Below, in pieces: positions 1 to 12,474 of a stretch of 64,000 bases of DNA. The DNA is from Littorina saxatilis. Lineage: Eukaryota > Mollusca > Gastropoda > Littorinimorpha > Littorinidae. The stretch spans positions 10,736,821 to 10,800,820 of the forward strand of contig NC_090246.1 of the NCBI RefSeq assembly GCF_037325665.1, read 5' to 3'. The first letter of the stretch is position 1. Each line of letters starts with the position of its first letter. The translations under genes were made by a program, and so were the position numbers. A model generated the notes under the pieces. That model searched no databases and was not told the origin of the DNA. It worked only from the letters and a program-made list of their open reading frames with translations.

Positions 1-112
1 GAATAAGGATAAAGCTTTCAGGCAAATCAAAATCGTCAAAACTGTCTGCATTTTACAAACACGTAAAGCAAACACGGACTACATTTAACATAGCCATTAG
101 TACATTCGTCCA

Positions 113-258
113 AGACAGACAGACAGACAGACAGACGGTGACAGAGACAGACGGAGATATAAACAGACCGAAACAGACAGAGACAGTGTCACAGATAGAC
201 AGAAAGACAGTCTCACAGATATATAAACAGACAGACACAGAGAGACAGAGACAGACCC
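113..258. repeat. Imperfect GACA microsatellite
   Basis: Tetranucleotide GACA repeat mixed with GAGA and CAGA. The short open frames across it are products of the repeat and are not genes. Confidence 0.9.
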
Positions 259-1737
259 AGAGACCTAGAAACGCATGTCAACTCATAAGTCCACAAGGTC
301 CACAATGTCGCATGACAGAAAATCCACAGAGACTTGAATCCAGCATGGCAATTTGTCGTCATTGAAAGGTTGAATGGGATGAAGACTGTGTTACGTTGAC
401 TGTAAGTCCTGTGTCGGGGGGACGATTATATAAAAAGGAGAACGGATGAGTGACAGTGTTTAAAATGAGATTCTCCTGAGAATAGGCCTAGGTGGGGAAC
501 GAGATGTGTTCGGAGCAGAGAGAGGAATAAAACACTTTCCTCTTTTCATTCTCCGCAAAAAGGCAACAACCAATCGGCGCTTTCGTCGCTTTCATCGGAA
601 GTTGCCAACTAGCTGCTCCTAACTCGTTTCGCCTAGATATCCACAGAAGCACCCATTTCTCATCTTAGTTCAACTTTCTGCTTCTTTCCATCTATCACCA
701 AGAACGGGTGTTTATTCGCGATAACCACCCAGCAACCAAAATGGTATTCACCCAGCTCGATTCGATAGCTCATGGGGGCGCAGTCATAGCTTTTGTTGAG
801 GACTACTTTTTAGCAATCGAAAATTTCCGAGAGAGGGACCATACCTTTATAACGAGCGGCGGATAGATCAACTCCGGTAATAACTCTGTGTGGATGTGTG
901 GGTTGTGAAAGAGTGAATATTCTTGCTTTTAGTGAGGCAAACTTTCCCGTGCGACATTATAGGCCATCACTTTCGAGAGGGTGGTTCTGAAAAACGGGGA
1001 CAGTAGCACGTGTGGATAGCTTGACTCACTAAAAGCAAGGGTATACTTTTTCAGTTATTTCCGAAAATCGTGCATTGAACATGACGTTGCAAACAGACAG
1101 TGGTTAACGTGGCCCCGACAGTGCCGGCCACTTTTCCCACCACGAAATTAGAACTCATTGGAAAGGCGTCGAACTAATTATTGAAGCGTGAAGAAGTCGT
1201 GGGACAATTGTTGATCACGTTCCTCTACAGGAGACGGCGATACATTATAGGCCACTTTCCTCTACCGCACGCAATTTCAACATTGCAGCGGCTGGAACCC
1301 TGAGGTGGTAATGGTGACTTACTGCTGTTCACTGTAGAATGGAAGAATAGAGCCTGATGACTTCCATTCAACATGAAGAGTAGATTGAGAGCGATTTGAG
1401 TCAGTTCCACAGATTTGAGAACATTCATCTGTGGGGTTTCTTGAAAAGGTTTTCCAGTTCCCGTGTCCTTAACTAGCAATGTGTTGTGTGTCATACTAGC
1501 ATGCTCTTTTCTCAATTTGTAGCGTTTTATATAACTATTTAACTACCAACTTGTAGTATTCCTTGCTACTACGCTAACGTTGGACATTCTGAATCACATT
1601 CGAAATCATTGTAATTTCGAGATAGTACTAGCCCGGCTTCTAACGTGATGAAAATGGAACCAAAACACTCATTTCTACAATTTCACCAAAACAAGTCAAA
1701 TTTGTGCAGATATATTAATCTCTTTCTGTATTTCTTT
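259..1737. other. Non-coding stretch with a foldback-element relative
   Basis: No convincing exon is seen on either strand. Positions about 715-835 (CAACCAAAATGG, then GATAGCTCA, then a CTACTTTTTAGCAATCGAAAA-like block) are a diverged relative of the outer end of the foldback element at 5998-8234. A 14-bp inverted pair around TTGCTTTTAGTGAG lies at 923-936 and 1025-1038. The missing upstream exons of the Ly6 gene could be here but were not recognised. Confidence 0.5.
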
Positions 1738-2009
<272 letters not shown>

Positions 2010-2194
2010 ACCTGTGTGCGTGCGTCTGTATCTGTGTAATTGCAAAAACGCAGTATTTCCGGCGCTTGCAGACAGAAGCTATTTAGCAAAGTGTTTTTTC
2101 AGAGTGGGACTCTTTTTCGCCATAACACGGTGAGGTATAAATAATTGTGTTAGAAACGATGAAGCTGTCTCGTGTTTTGGGCAAGGTCCACTAA

Positions 2195-2197
<3 letters not shown>

Positions 2198-2277
<80 letters not shown>
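2198..2277. repeat. (TC)n microsatellite
   Basis: About 40 uninterrupted TC dinucleotides. Confidence 0.97.
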
Positions 2278-2279
<2 letters not shown>

Positions 2280-2583
2280 ATCATTCCTTTCGTCAACACC
2301 CTTTCTCTCCTCTCTTTTACATGATAACTTCACATCTCTATTCCCTCTCCCTCGAGAGGACTCCATGGTGATTTGTCAGATTGTTGTGTCGAACAAACGT
2401 TAACATCCAACCGTCATTTCCCCTCCCTTGTCGAAACTTATTAACAGCTTTTATGTAAAGCAGTTTAAATCGTGTTTAGAAACTAAGTTTTTAAATTATA
2501 CAACTATAACTTCTGCTACTAATATAACTGCTGCTACTACGACTACTAATGATCATTATAACGATGAAAGCACCACCACCCTC

Positions 2584-2661
2584 ATGATCATGACGACGAC
2601 GACGACGACGACGACGATGATGATGCTGATGGTGATGCTGATGGTGATGCTGATGATGATG
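2584..2661. repeat. GAC/GAT trinucleotide repeat
   Basis: (GAC)n passes into GATGCTGATGGT-type units. It directly precedes the tandem Ly6 partial-exon array. Confidence 0.9.
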
Positions 2662-2675
2662 TTTCCTTTCCTCCG

Positions 2676-3405
2676 GGTGGCTTTGTTGTTCGATCTTGTA
2701 GCGAAATTGAGAAGATATTGACTGTTAGCTTTTTTTGTGTGTTTGTGAATTCACTTTTTTTTAAAGTTACTTCCTCTGCCTGTCCCCAATATGGCTTTGT
2801 GTTTCGATCGTGCAGCAAATGTAAATGTAAATTATTGTTAGTTTTTGTTTCATTTCTGTTAATTGAGTTCTTTCTTCTGTCCCTCAGGTGGCTTTATGTT
2901 TCGATCGTGCAGCGACGTTGACAAGTTAAATAACGTTTGGTTTTTGTTTCGAGGTTGACGAACTCACTTCAAAGCGCTTAGAGAACGTCAAGCGCTATAT
3001 AAATCTCCCATATAAAATAAATATGCTCCATCTGATCTTCTGTCACAAGATGGCTTTGTGATTTGATAGTACAAAATCGAGAAGTTAGTTAAAGTAAGTA
3101 TGTGTGTGTCCTGGTTTCAGTTCTGTCCCCCAGATTGCTTTGTATTTCGATCGTGCAGCAAAATCGAAAAGTTAGTTGTAGTTAGTTTTTGTTTCCTGGT
3201 TGCGGAACTCCCTTCAAAATGTGTCGTCTTTTTGTGTGCCCCCCAGATGGCTTCGTGTTTCGATCGTGCACCGAAATTCAGACGACAATTATCGTTGGTG
3301 TTGGTGTATGTTTTTAGGTGGACAAACTCGCATCAAATGCTCTTTCTGTTCTTTTGTCTCCCAGGCTTTGTGTTTCGATCGTGCAGCGAAATCGAGAAGT
3401 CAATT
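2676..3405 (+). repeat. Tandem array of partial Ly6-exon copies (seven)
   Basis: Seven imperfect copies of the first ~40 bases of the terminal Ly6 exon lie at about 2680, 2787, 2888, 3050, 3133, 3246 and 3363, usually 85-120 bp apart. Most follow a pyrimidine tract ending in CAG or AAG, for example TCTGTCCCCCAG. Each shares the core TTTCGATCGTGCAGC and, read in the frame of the real exon, gives variants of GFVFRSCSEIEK. After ~40 bases the copies become intron-like (TTAGTTTTTGTTTCCTGGTT) and meet stops. They look like duplicated exon starts with decoy acceptors. An eighth copy survives at 5768-5825 beyond an inserted transposon. Confidence 0.8.
2971..3020 (+). repeat. SINE 3'-tail-like fragment
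   Basis: The motif GCGCTTAGAGAACG..AAGCGCTATATAAAT resembles the GCGC..ATATAA ends of other short retroposon tails in the window (13590, 17756, 33735, 43360). It lies between copies of the Ly6 partial-exon array. Confidence 0.5.
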
Positions 3406-4320
3406 ATACATGTACACTCTTCAAAAAAAGTTAAGGATCGGTTGAAAAAACGGATCTAATTATAAAAAAATTGCCACAAAATTAAACATCGACATAATAA
3501 TTAAAAGATTAATGTGTTTGAATTAACAAATGAACAATGAGTCTTGACCTAGAATTTTGTTTGGCAGGCAGAGTTATTTCCCTTTGTTGGACTTCTCAAA
3601 AGCTTCTGCATTTTGGAAGAAAAAGGGTGTTTTTTATTGTAATAATATGATGTATGTGTAGTATGACACTCACACACATAGACAACACTGTGAAGGCGTG
3701 TATAGTAATGATTACACTGTATTGAATATAAGACTAAAAGGTAAGGTTAAACACAAGCACAAAGTAGAGAGTACTGAAGCAAGAGACTGTTCACTGTGAT
3801 AGCTGAATGCAGACTGCTGCAGAAGGCAAGGATAAAACTGAGGCTGGCTGTGTGGCCAGGCAGTATGGATAACCATGACTAGTGAGCATGCAGATATCAC
3901 TACATTTATAGCCCCATGAAATTTGCGGAACGCATGCCAGGGCATAAGGTTGTGATGCACTTGCTACAACAGGGTCCTAGATCCTGGCTATGAACATCGC
4001 TCACCAGCTTGTGTTTAAAGGTTGACACGCTGACACAATTATGCACAGTAGCAACATGCCCCCACGAAGAAAACTGAGCGATTTGGATAGAGGAAGGGCA
4101 GTAGGATGGCTACAAGACGGTGTTGCTGCCAGGCAAGTGGCCCAGAGGCTTGCAGTGGCTCCCTCTGTTATCATCAGACTAAAACAGAGATTCCAAGCAA
4201 CTGGAAGAGTGCAGGAGCGACAACGTTCTGGTCGGCCCAGAGTCACCACACAAAGAGAGGATCGCTTCATTCAGAGGCAGGCCATGCAACGGCAAACAAC
4301 ATTAGACAACGCCTACAAGC

Positions 4321-4336
4321 TACCACCAACACTGTT
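4321..4336. repeat. 16-bp target-site duplication, left
   Basis: TACCACCAACACTGTT occurs here and again at 4986-5001. The two copies are identical and exactly flank the SINE. Confidence 0.9.
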
Positions 4337-4985
4337 TTTTTTTTGTTTTTTTTTAATTTATATATATATATATATATATATATTTCATTCTCTTTTTGCT
4401 TGTCCCGACGCTTGTTCCTTCTCCCAGTATGCTACCACGGAAGGATGTCAGGCCGCTGCGGTAGGCTACCCTCGGAAGATGACACTGCACTGCTGCTGAG
4501 TCACTTCAACGGTGTTCAGTATTGGTCCTGTTCCTGGCAAGGGACACAGGCACCGCTACCTACTAAGCCCTCTACTTACGACACTGACTGTTAAGTCGCG
4601 GAGCCAGACTGAGTGAGCGTCTCCTCAGAGAGCAGACCGCCACTGCGTCCTTCCGTCGACCCCCCGGAGTATCCCAGACCGGCAGCAGAGTATTCAGGGA
4701 TGGCTGGAACAGGAACACTGGAACCAAGGTCACCATGAGAGCCCTGAGCAGGAAGGGTCACAAGAATCGAGACAAGTTTCTTTTTTATTTTTGCGCTTTC
4801 AATGGCATTCGTGAAGTGAATGACACTCGGCTGTGTGATCCCAGCCTTCCCATTGGAACTTTAGCACTTCCACTCTGGGTAGGAGCCGACCGAAGCTCGA
4901 AAAACCCACCCACCCCTTATGGGATTCGAACCACGATCTCCCGGCCCGTAGTCCGACGCGCTAACCACTGCGCCACGGGGGCCGG
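4337..4985 (-). mobile_element. tRNA-derived SINE, ~650 bp
   Basis: On the minus strand the element starts at 4985 with a tRNA-like head. An A-box lies in GTGGCGCAGTGGTTAGCGC and a B-box in GGTTCGAATCCC, followed by a ~550-bp body and a (TA)n plus A-rich tail (seen as T-runs at 4337-4380). Both ends abut a perfect 16-bp duplication, so this is a complete retroposed copy. At ~650 bp it is long for a SINE. It has no open frame of interest and depends on a partner LINE for movement. Confidence 0.88.
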
Positions 4986-5767
4986 TACCACCAACACTGT
5001 TGTTAGTGGTCAGACGATCCGAAACCGCTTACACAACTTTGGCTTGCAAGGCGTCCAGTCTGAGAAACAACCCTGACTGCTAATCACCGAGCAGCTCGCC
5101 GAGCCTGGTGCACTCAACATGTGAGGTGGCAACGTCAGCAGTGGGCTCAGGTGTTGTTTACAGATGAGTCCCGCTTTTGCTTGGAACCTGCTGATGGTCG
5201 CATCCGAGTGTGGAGGCGTCGCGGAGAGCGCTTCGCAGAAGGCGCTGTTCTGGAACGGCAGCGTTTTGGCGGAGGCTCTGTGATGGTCTGGGGAGGTATC
5301 AGCACACGTCAAAGGACACTTCTGTACCATGTAGTGGGCAACTTGACCGGTGTCCGCTACCAGAATGAGATCCTGCAACCCCAAGCGATCGGCCCTCGTG
5401 CGATTCTTCAGGATGACAACGCACCTCCCCATCGCTCTGCAGCTGTAAACACCTTCATCCAGCAGGCCAGGGTCAACAGGATGCTGTGGCCAGCCAACAG
5501 CCCGGACCTGAACCCCATAGAGCACATGTGGGACGAGCTTTGTCGTCGGGTACAGCAACATCACCCTCCTCCTGCCAATCTGGGTCAACTGCTGCCATGG
5601 CTCCAGCAGGAGTGGAATGGAGTTCCCAGAGCATTCATATGCAACCTGATCCACTCCATGCCTGGCACACAACGGAGGGCACACGCGTTATTGACACTGA
5701 TTCACATTGTTGTGAATTCCATTTTCGAGGGTTGTCACGTTTGACACACTCAAGCTAAATTGTCTAC

Positions 5768-5825
5768 CTTTCTCTGTCACCCGAGTTGGCTTTGTGTTTC
5801 GATCTTTCAGCGAAAACGAGAAGTA
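5768..5825 (+). repeat. Eighth Ly6 partial-exon copy
   Basis: Acceptor-like CTCTGTCACCCGAG is followed by GGCTTTGTGTTTCGATC and GCGAAAACGAGAAG. It belongs to the array at 2676-3405 and is now stranded between the Tc1 transposon and the foldback element. Confidence 0.75.
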
Positions 5826-5997
5826 ACTCATAGTTACTTGTAGTTTCCTGGTTGGTAAATTCGTCTTTAAAGAGATACGATACCGAACTAAGACGTCTCT
5901 TTTTGACCCTCTCTTTTAACGTGAAATCTCTGACGTCAGAGGCGAAACAAAGTTAGAAAAGATGTCATAATGTAAACAATTGCGTCAAATAAAGATT

Positions 5998-8234
5998 ATT
6001 TATTCCCCCCTCTGCTTCTTTCTCTCTGTAAAGGTGTAGGGCTAGTTATTTTTCGGTAACTTACCCAACAACCAAAATCACTTACCCAACAACAGGCCTG
6101 AATCCTCGATAGCTCACAGGTTGATGAGTTAGACTTTGAGGGAACTACTTTAGCGATTGAAAAGTTCCGAACGCTCCAATGTACGAAATATACATCTCTA
6201 GACCAAACAATACAAACATACTGCATTTAAACTGGCAACGACAGGCTTGAACACATTAATCTCCATATAAAATCTTGAGTTTGGTTGTTTTCTAAATCCA
6301 AATCTAACGATCAGTGCAGAGAAACTCGCTTTAGATCTCTTATGAGTGCACGCAAACTCCCAAGGCAAGTAACTCTCGTACGACAAGAGTAGTTCCCCTT
6401 CCAAATTTTCTGAACTGAGTTGCTTGGACAAGAGACTGCAATCCGACGGTTAGTTTTCGACAATATTTCATTTTATAAACAGATCACACGCAACCAAATG
6501 CACACATCGCATCAATTTAAAGAACATACAGCGGTTTCATACACTATTTTGCCCCAGAAAACGGAACTTCATACAGTTTTTAACGTTGGAACACGGGTGC
6601 AAAAGTTCGTCTGCTTGTCCCATTCGAAGAAAGAACATTTCCTAAGCGATACCAAAACATGACCAGAACACACACTATCTGCCTTTACCGGCACAGCAGA
6701 ATAACAACATAACTGTGTACTTGATTTTAGTCCAAAACAGGAAAACTGACAAGAAGTGTTAACAGATTTGATTGATTTTCCCTGAACTATACAACCGCGC
6801 ATTATTCAATCGCCAGCGCAGGTAGACTGGTTGAGTGATTTGGATTCGATCAAACTTTCGCACAAAAATTCCTCTTTTCTTTGAATAACTGAAGAAAGGA
6901 GGAATAAAGAGGTTACATACCTCGTCTCAGTGATTATTAAAAATAATGGTCTCAGTTCGCGGTCATGAAAAAGCTCGCTGAAGCTCGCATTTTTCATGAT
7001 CCGCTAACTTCGACCATTATTTTTAATAATCACTGAGACTCGGCATGTAACCTCTACGTATCTTCTTCTGGATGTCTCCCGATGACGTGGCATAGAATTT
7101 CTAAAAACGAAGTTTGTCTTGGTGACCTCAACATATATTATCAGCAGAAAATCAATCGTAAGGTCACCGCCAGGCTGTGCATGCATCGGTATCGTATGTA
7201 GAGGTTACATGCCGAGTCTCAGTGATTATCAAAAATAATGGTCGAAGTTAGCGGATCATGAAAAATGCGAGCTTCAGCGAGCTTTTTCATGACCGCGAAC
7301 TGAGACCATTATTTTTGATAATCACTGAGACGAGGCATGTAACCTCTTTATCCCTCCTTTCTTCAGTTATTCAAAGAAAAGAGGAGTTTTTGTGCGAAAG
7401 TTTGATCGAATCATATTCACCCAACCAGTCTACCTGCGCAGGCGATCGATTAATGCGCGGTTGAATAGTTCCGTGCAAATCATTCAATTTTGTTAACACT
7501 TCTTGTCAGTTTCCATGTTTTGAACTAAAATCAAGTACACAGTTATGTTGTCATTCTGCTGTGGCGGTAAAGGCAGATAGTGTGTGTTCTGTTCATGTTT
7601 TGGTATCGCTCAGGAAATGTTCTTTCCTCGAATGTGACTAGCAGACGAAGTTTTACACCCGTGTTCCAACGCTAAAAACTGTATGAAGTTTAGTTTTCTG
7701 GGGCAAAATAGTGTATGAAACCGCTGCATGTTCTTCAAGTTGATTAAATGTTTGTAATTGATTGCGTGTGATCTGTTTATAAAATGAAATATTGTTGAAA
7801 ACTGACCGTCGGATTGCAGTCTTGTAGATGCAGCCGAAATCTGGAAGGGGAACTACTCGTGTCGCTAGACAAAGTATGAGAGTTACTTTTCCTTTGAATC
7901 TTGCTAGCGATAAACGATTGTGCACGGCAGATCTGAATTCAGAAAACAACCAAACTCATGGATTTTATATTGAGATTCATGTGTTCAAGCCTGTAGTTGC
8001 TGGTTTAAATGCGGTATGGTTGTATTGTTTGCTCCAGAAATGTATATTTTGTACATTAGAGTGTTCTGAACTTTTGAGTCGCAAAAAGTAGATCCACAAT
8101 GTGTACAGTCTCTACCCATGAGCGATCGAGGATTCAGGCCCGTTGTTGGGTAAGTGATTTTGGTTGTTGGGTAAGTTACCGAAAAATAACTAGCCCTACA
8201 AGTTTACAGAGAGAAAGAAGCAGAGGGGGGGATA
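5998..8234. mobile_element. Foldback element, ~2.2-kb nested inverted repeat
   Basis: The left arm (5998-7056) and right arm (7198-8234) are reverse complements with moderate divergence. The ends run through a C-run, CTGCTTCTTTCTCTCTGTA and CTAGCCCTACA. Each inner end (6899-7056 and 7198-7348) is itself a palindrome around AAAAGCTCGCTGAAGCTCGC. No transposase is encoded, so it is a non-autonomous foldback or Tourist-like element. It lies in the Ly6 intron just 42 bp before the terminal exon. Target duplications could not be fixed. Confidence 0.8.
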
Positions 8235-8276
8235 AATATCATTAACATGTCATTTCTGTTTTTCTCTGTCCGCCAG

Positions 8277-8488
8277 ATAACTTCGTGTTTCGAGCGTGCA
8301 GCGAAATCGAAAAGAAGCAGTGCGAGCGAAGAGAGGTGGTCCCGGGGATCACGATGCACGTCTGCTTTCACACCTGTTACACCGACGGATGCAACCCGGC
8401 CATGACAGTGACGTCACTTCCTGCCGCCATCTTGCTTGCTATTGCACTGGCCTCGCTAGCTCTTTCAGCTACTCTCGCAGCGCTTTGA
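8277..8488 (+). CDS. Terminal exon of a GPI-anchored Ly6/uPAR protein
   Basis: The acceptor TTTCTCTGTCCGCCAG at 8276 opens a 69-codon exon, entered with one base from the previous exon, ending in TGA at 8486-8488. It encodes the second half of a Ly6/uPAR three-finger domain: NFVFRACSEIEKKQC, then CFHTCYTDGCN, whose closing C..C..DxCN is the family signature. A hydrophobic, alanine- and leucine-rich tail (SLPAAILLAIALASLALSAT) follows, as in GPI-anchored members. Such proteins sit outside the cell on lipid anchors and bind receptors, channels or ligands. The signal peptide and first half of the fold must be in upstream exons that I could not find in the window. The exon start is duplicated at least eight times in the intron before it. 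Confidence 0.82.

Positions 8489-9145
<657 letters not shown>

Positions 9146-9227
<82 letters not shown>
9146..9227. repeat. (TC)n microsatellite
   Basis: Uninterrupted TC repeat of about 41 units. Confidence 0.97.
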
Positions 9228-9229
<2 letters not shown>

Positions 9230-9352
9230 GTATGGGTAGCGCCGTATAATGTATGGCAGCTCGCTTTCCCCTGTCAGAAAGCAGCCCGAATTTCCACGAA
9301 GGCAACCTCACAGGACTATATGAAATATTATTCTTATTTTATCCTCTTATCC

Positions 9353-9477
<125 letters not shown>

Positions 9478-10068
9478 AGGCTCCAGAGACGATTAAAAAG
9501 GAATGGGCCAACCAACTGTCGCCTAATCGGGAGAAAGAGGAAGTTGGGAAAAAAACGTAATTGCATCAGAGAAGGGCAGAGGCATAATGATCAAGCCATT
9601 GGGAACAGATGTGTTGCGGGCAGCCAACAATAAAAGCCGCGATTCTTTTACCTATTAAAGTTTGGGTAACCAGAGTCAAGTTTTAGAAACCGAATGCTCT
9701 GTTGTTTGCCAAATATAGTTGTACACCTGGAGAGTGCAAAAATATCTACAGTTGAATTATGTTGTGGTTGGCCGCGCATGCCTACGAGAATGCACGTGCG
9801 GACAGACTGATTTACAAACCGTGCGTCAGACAGACAAACGCACAACGTCGGACAGACAGACGCACAATAACATAATTTATAAGTGCGCACATACGCACAT
9901 GAACACACACACACACACATATACATACACAAACACACAGAGAAGTATTTTGATTCATACAAAATACATATAACGAATCAAATTTCACTTCTGTCTGTAA
10001 TCTCTTTTCAATTCTGGAATACAAAACGAAATGTGTTTTTCCTCGATGTTAGTATTTTTCTAAACTAA
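9478..10068. other. Non-coding stretch
   Basis: Contains a GACAGACA-type patch (9800-9870) and short CA runs (9905-9945). No exon is recognised. Confidence 0.45.
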
Positions 10069-10930
10069 ACAAGTCGCGTAAGGCGAAATTTCTACATTTG
10101 AGTCGAGCTGTCGAACTCACGGAATGAAACTGAACGCACTGTATTTTTTTTCACCAAGACAGTACAGCTTCGTCAATCCCCGCGAGAAGGAAATCGCTCT
10201 CCTCCCACGTGCAAAACGCAGTGATATGCACACGCCAGAATAGCGCGGTAGCGTATTGTGCTAAGCAGGAAAGCGCGCTTTTCTGTATTCGTGTTAACTT
10301 TCTGAGCTTGCTTTGAGCACAACCTATCATATCTATATGTTTTTGGAATCAGGAAACGATAAAGAATAAGATGAAATCATTTTTGGATCGATTTCTTAAA
10401 TTTTAATCGTAAGACTAATTAATCTACTTTTGTTAATTGTGATCACATTTCAAGAGTAAACATGACATATGTATATATTTTTAGATTCAGAATGTCATGA
10501 AGAATACGATGCAATCAAATTTAAATCTGTTTGCGAAAAATCGATTTTAATGACAACTTTAATGAGCAAACTCATAAATTAATTTGTAAGCCTCCAAGCT
10601 GAAATGCAATACCAAAGTCCGGGCGTCGTCGAAGATTACTTGACCAAAATTTCAACCAATTTGGTTTAAAAATGAGAGCGTGACAGTGCCGCCTCAACTT
10701 TCACGAAAAGCCGGATATGACGTCATCAAAGACATTTATCAAAAAATGAAAAACACGTCTGGGGATATCATACCCAGGAACTCCCATGTAAAATTTCATG
10801 AAGATCGGTCTAGTAGTTTTCTCTAAATCGCTCTACACACACACACACACACACACACATACACCACACCCTCGTCTCGATTCCCCCCTCTACGTTAAAA
10901 CATTTAGTCAAAACTTGACTAAATGTAAAA
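10069..10930 (+). mobile_element. ~830-bp MITE family, copy A
   Basis: Begins ACAAGTCGCGTAAGGCG and ends CATTTAGTCAAAACTTGACT, with terminal CATTTAGTCAAG/CTTGACTAAATG words. It contains CCGGATATGACGTCATCAAA and an (AC)n tract just before the 3' end. The A/T-rich middle has two related halves, each with ATATGTTTTTGGAATCAG-like words. There is no coding capacity. Four more copies lie at 29138, 45113, 45941 and 55895. Confidence 0.8.
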
Positions 10931-12000
10931 AGCACAAACAAACCCACACAAAATGAGTGATAATAAACTAACGAAATCACTAGGGAAAAGTTTTAGTCAA
11001 GCAAAAGCGATTGGCAGACACCAGTACATACCATACCAGTATCGTTTTGTTTTGTTTGACTTTATTTTGTGTATCATTGACTGTTGTTGCTGAAGCAGAC
11101 CTTCAACGATTTTTTTCAAACTAAGATAAACACAAAAACAGCGAAATAAAAATAAAAATAAAAAAAAGACCGTAAACTGTTGAAAATAACCGTAAACAGC
11201 GGTAGATCCCATTAAAGTGTTTTATCATGTTTTGTTGTTGCTGTTGACTGGTTTGGTTTTGTATCCTTTTGTTTTGTTTTGATTTGGTTTGTTTTGTTTT
11301 GTTTCTGTTTTGATTTGTTTGTCTCGTTTTCATTTCTTTTTGAAGTGCCGACATCAAACAGACAGTTACTAGAAGTCACAGACGCGACGAGTACTGAACT
11401 GAAACAAAAAAAACCACACAAAAACACAACAAAAACAATAACATGGAAAGAGACATAAACAAAACCGTAAACATCCTGCGCTGATGGCCTAGCTCCCTTC
11501 CCAAAACAGCCTTACGATGGATACCTCAAGGGAAGAAGAACAAAGGAAGGTCAAAAGAAACGTCGCGGCCAACCGTCGAAAATGACCACCAGAGCGGAGG
11601 ACTGATGACCTTTGAGACGACCAACAGGGCAACTTGAACGCACGAACAGTCAAATGTGGCCTTGACACTGAAGGAACGAGGTACGTGACCAAAATAGTAA
11701 TATTACAGAGGAAAATTTGAAGAGGGCACATTTGACAGTTTAACTACATTTTATGGACCAAGAGTCTTGAAAACAGTCTCTTGATCAGCCGATTCACTCC
11801 TGCAAACCTTGCAGCGCGTCACTGTAACCTTAGACGAACTGACTTCTCATTGGTTTAATATGTGCGTATCTTCATCCTTGAAGAGTGACAATACTGACGG
11901 CTATAACGCTGTCAACCGATCACGAATCTTCTCACGTGATATTTCTTGATCATATGACCGGTATCGCCGATACATTTCGCCGCAAGTTAGTACAACCAAC
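10931..12000. other. Non-coding, TTTTG-rich stretch
   Basis: Runs of AAATAAAAATAAAA (11140-11165) and TTTGTTTTG (11225-11335) produce spurious frames. No gene, RNA or bounded mobile element is seen. Confidence 0.5.
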
Positions 12001-12010
12001 CAGGCACGGT

Positions 12011-12142
12011 GTAACGTTCGCCGAACGTTCGGCGACATTGTTCGGCTTGGTTCGGTTGTAGTTAGTAGCGGGCTTAACATTCGCCGAACGTTCGCCGAAC
12101 CTAGTTCGGCTTTCTTCAGCTGTAGTTAGTAGCGGGCTTTAC
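12011..12142. repeat. Two ~65-bp units with TTCGCCGAACGTTCG palindrome
   Basis: Two imperfect direct copies each combine a palindromic GTTCGCCGAACGTTCG block with GTTCGGCTT and TGTAGTTAGTAGCGGGCTT. The dyad is close to self-complementary, so this could be a protein-binding site array or part of a small repeat element. Confidence 0.6.
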
Positions 12143-12218
12143 GGAGAGGAGCGCGATCCGTCTCGGTCCTTGGGTTTTGGCTAGCCAAGCCTCACTCGTA
12201 TCGGTGATTACTGATATT

Positions 12219-12287
12219 TGTTGGTGACTTGTTGGTGACTTGTTGGTGGCTTGTTGGTGGCTTGTTGGCGACTTGTTGGTGGCTTAT
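12219..12287. repeat. 11-bp minisatellite TGTTGGTGACT x6
   Basis: Six near-identical 11-bp units, alternating GACT and GGCT endings. Confidence 0.85.
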
Positions 12288-12474
12288 GAAACAAAAACCA
12301 GTTAATTTCAGTAACATCTTGAGGCATTGCCTTCAAACTGGAATGACATTGTGCTACCACATTTGACAAAATGCACAGGTATTGTTCAGTCGTTTATATG
12401 AAAGCTCGGGTGCCCTTGAACCCATGCACTCCGGGGAAGGCTATTCAACAAGTGACGCAGCTGTCACTAAGGGG

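Larger units (their letters stand above)
4041..5744 (+). pseudogene. Tc1-type transposase, disrupted
   Basis: The first part (4041-4320) reads as the N-terminal paired-like helix-turn-helix DNA-binding region, ending near the basic linker GRPRVTTQRE. The second part (about 5080-5744) is the DDE catalytic domain. Its DD34E residues are seen in LFTDESRF, LQDDNAPPHR and NSPDLNPIEHMWDEL. Between them lies a SINE (4337-4985), and the codons between 5002 and 5080 need one frame change near 5060 to connect. In the family this protein cuts and pastes the element at TA sites. As written it could not produce a full transposase. Confidence 0.88.
3412..5745 (+). mobile_element. Tc1-like DNA transposon, interrupted by a SINE
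   Basis: The element begins near a TACACTCTTCAAAAAAAG-type terminus and carries a Tc1/mariner DD34E transposase gene. I could not find a matching right terminal repeat after the transposase stop, so the right end is probably lost or diverged. A ~650-bp SINE sits inside it with a 16-bp target duplication. The transposon splits the Ly6 partial-exon array, so it is younger than the array. It is inactive: the gene is split by the SINE and has at least one frame change near 5060. Confidence 0.8.
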
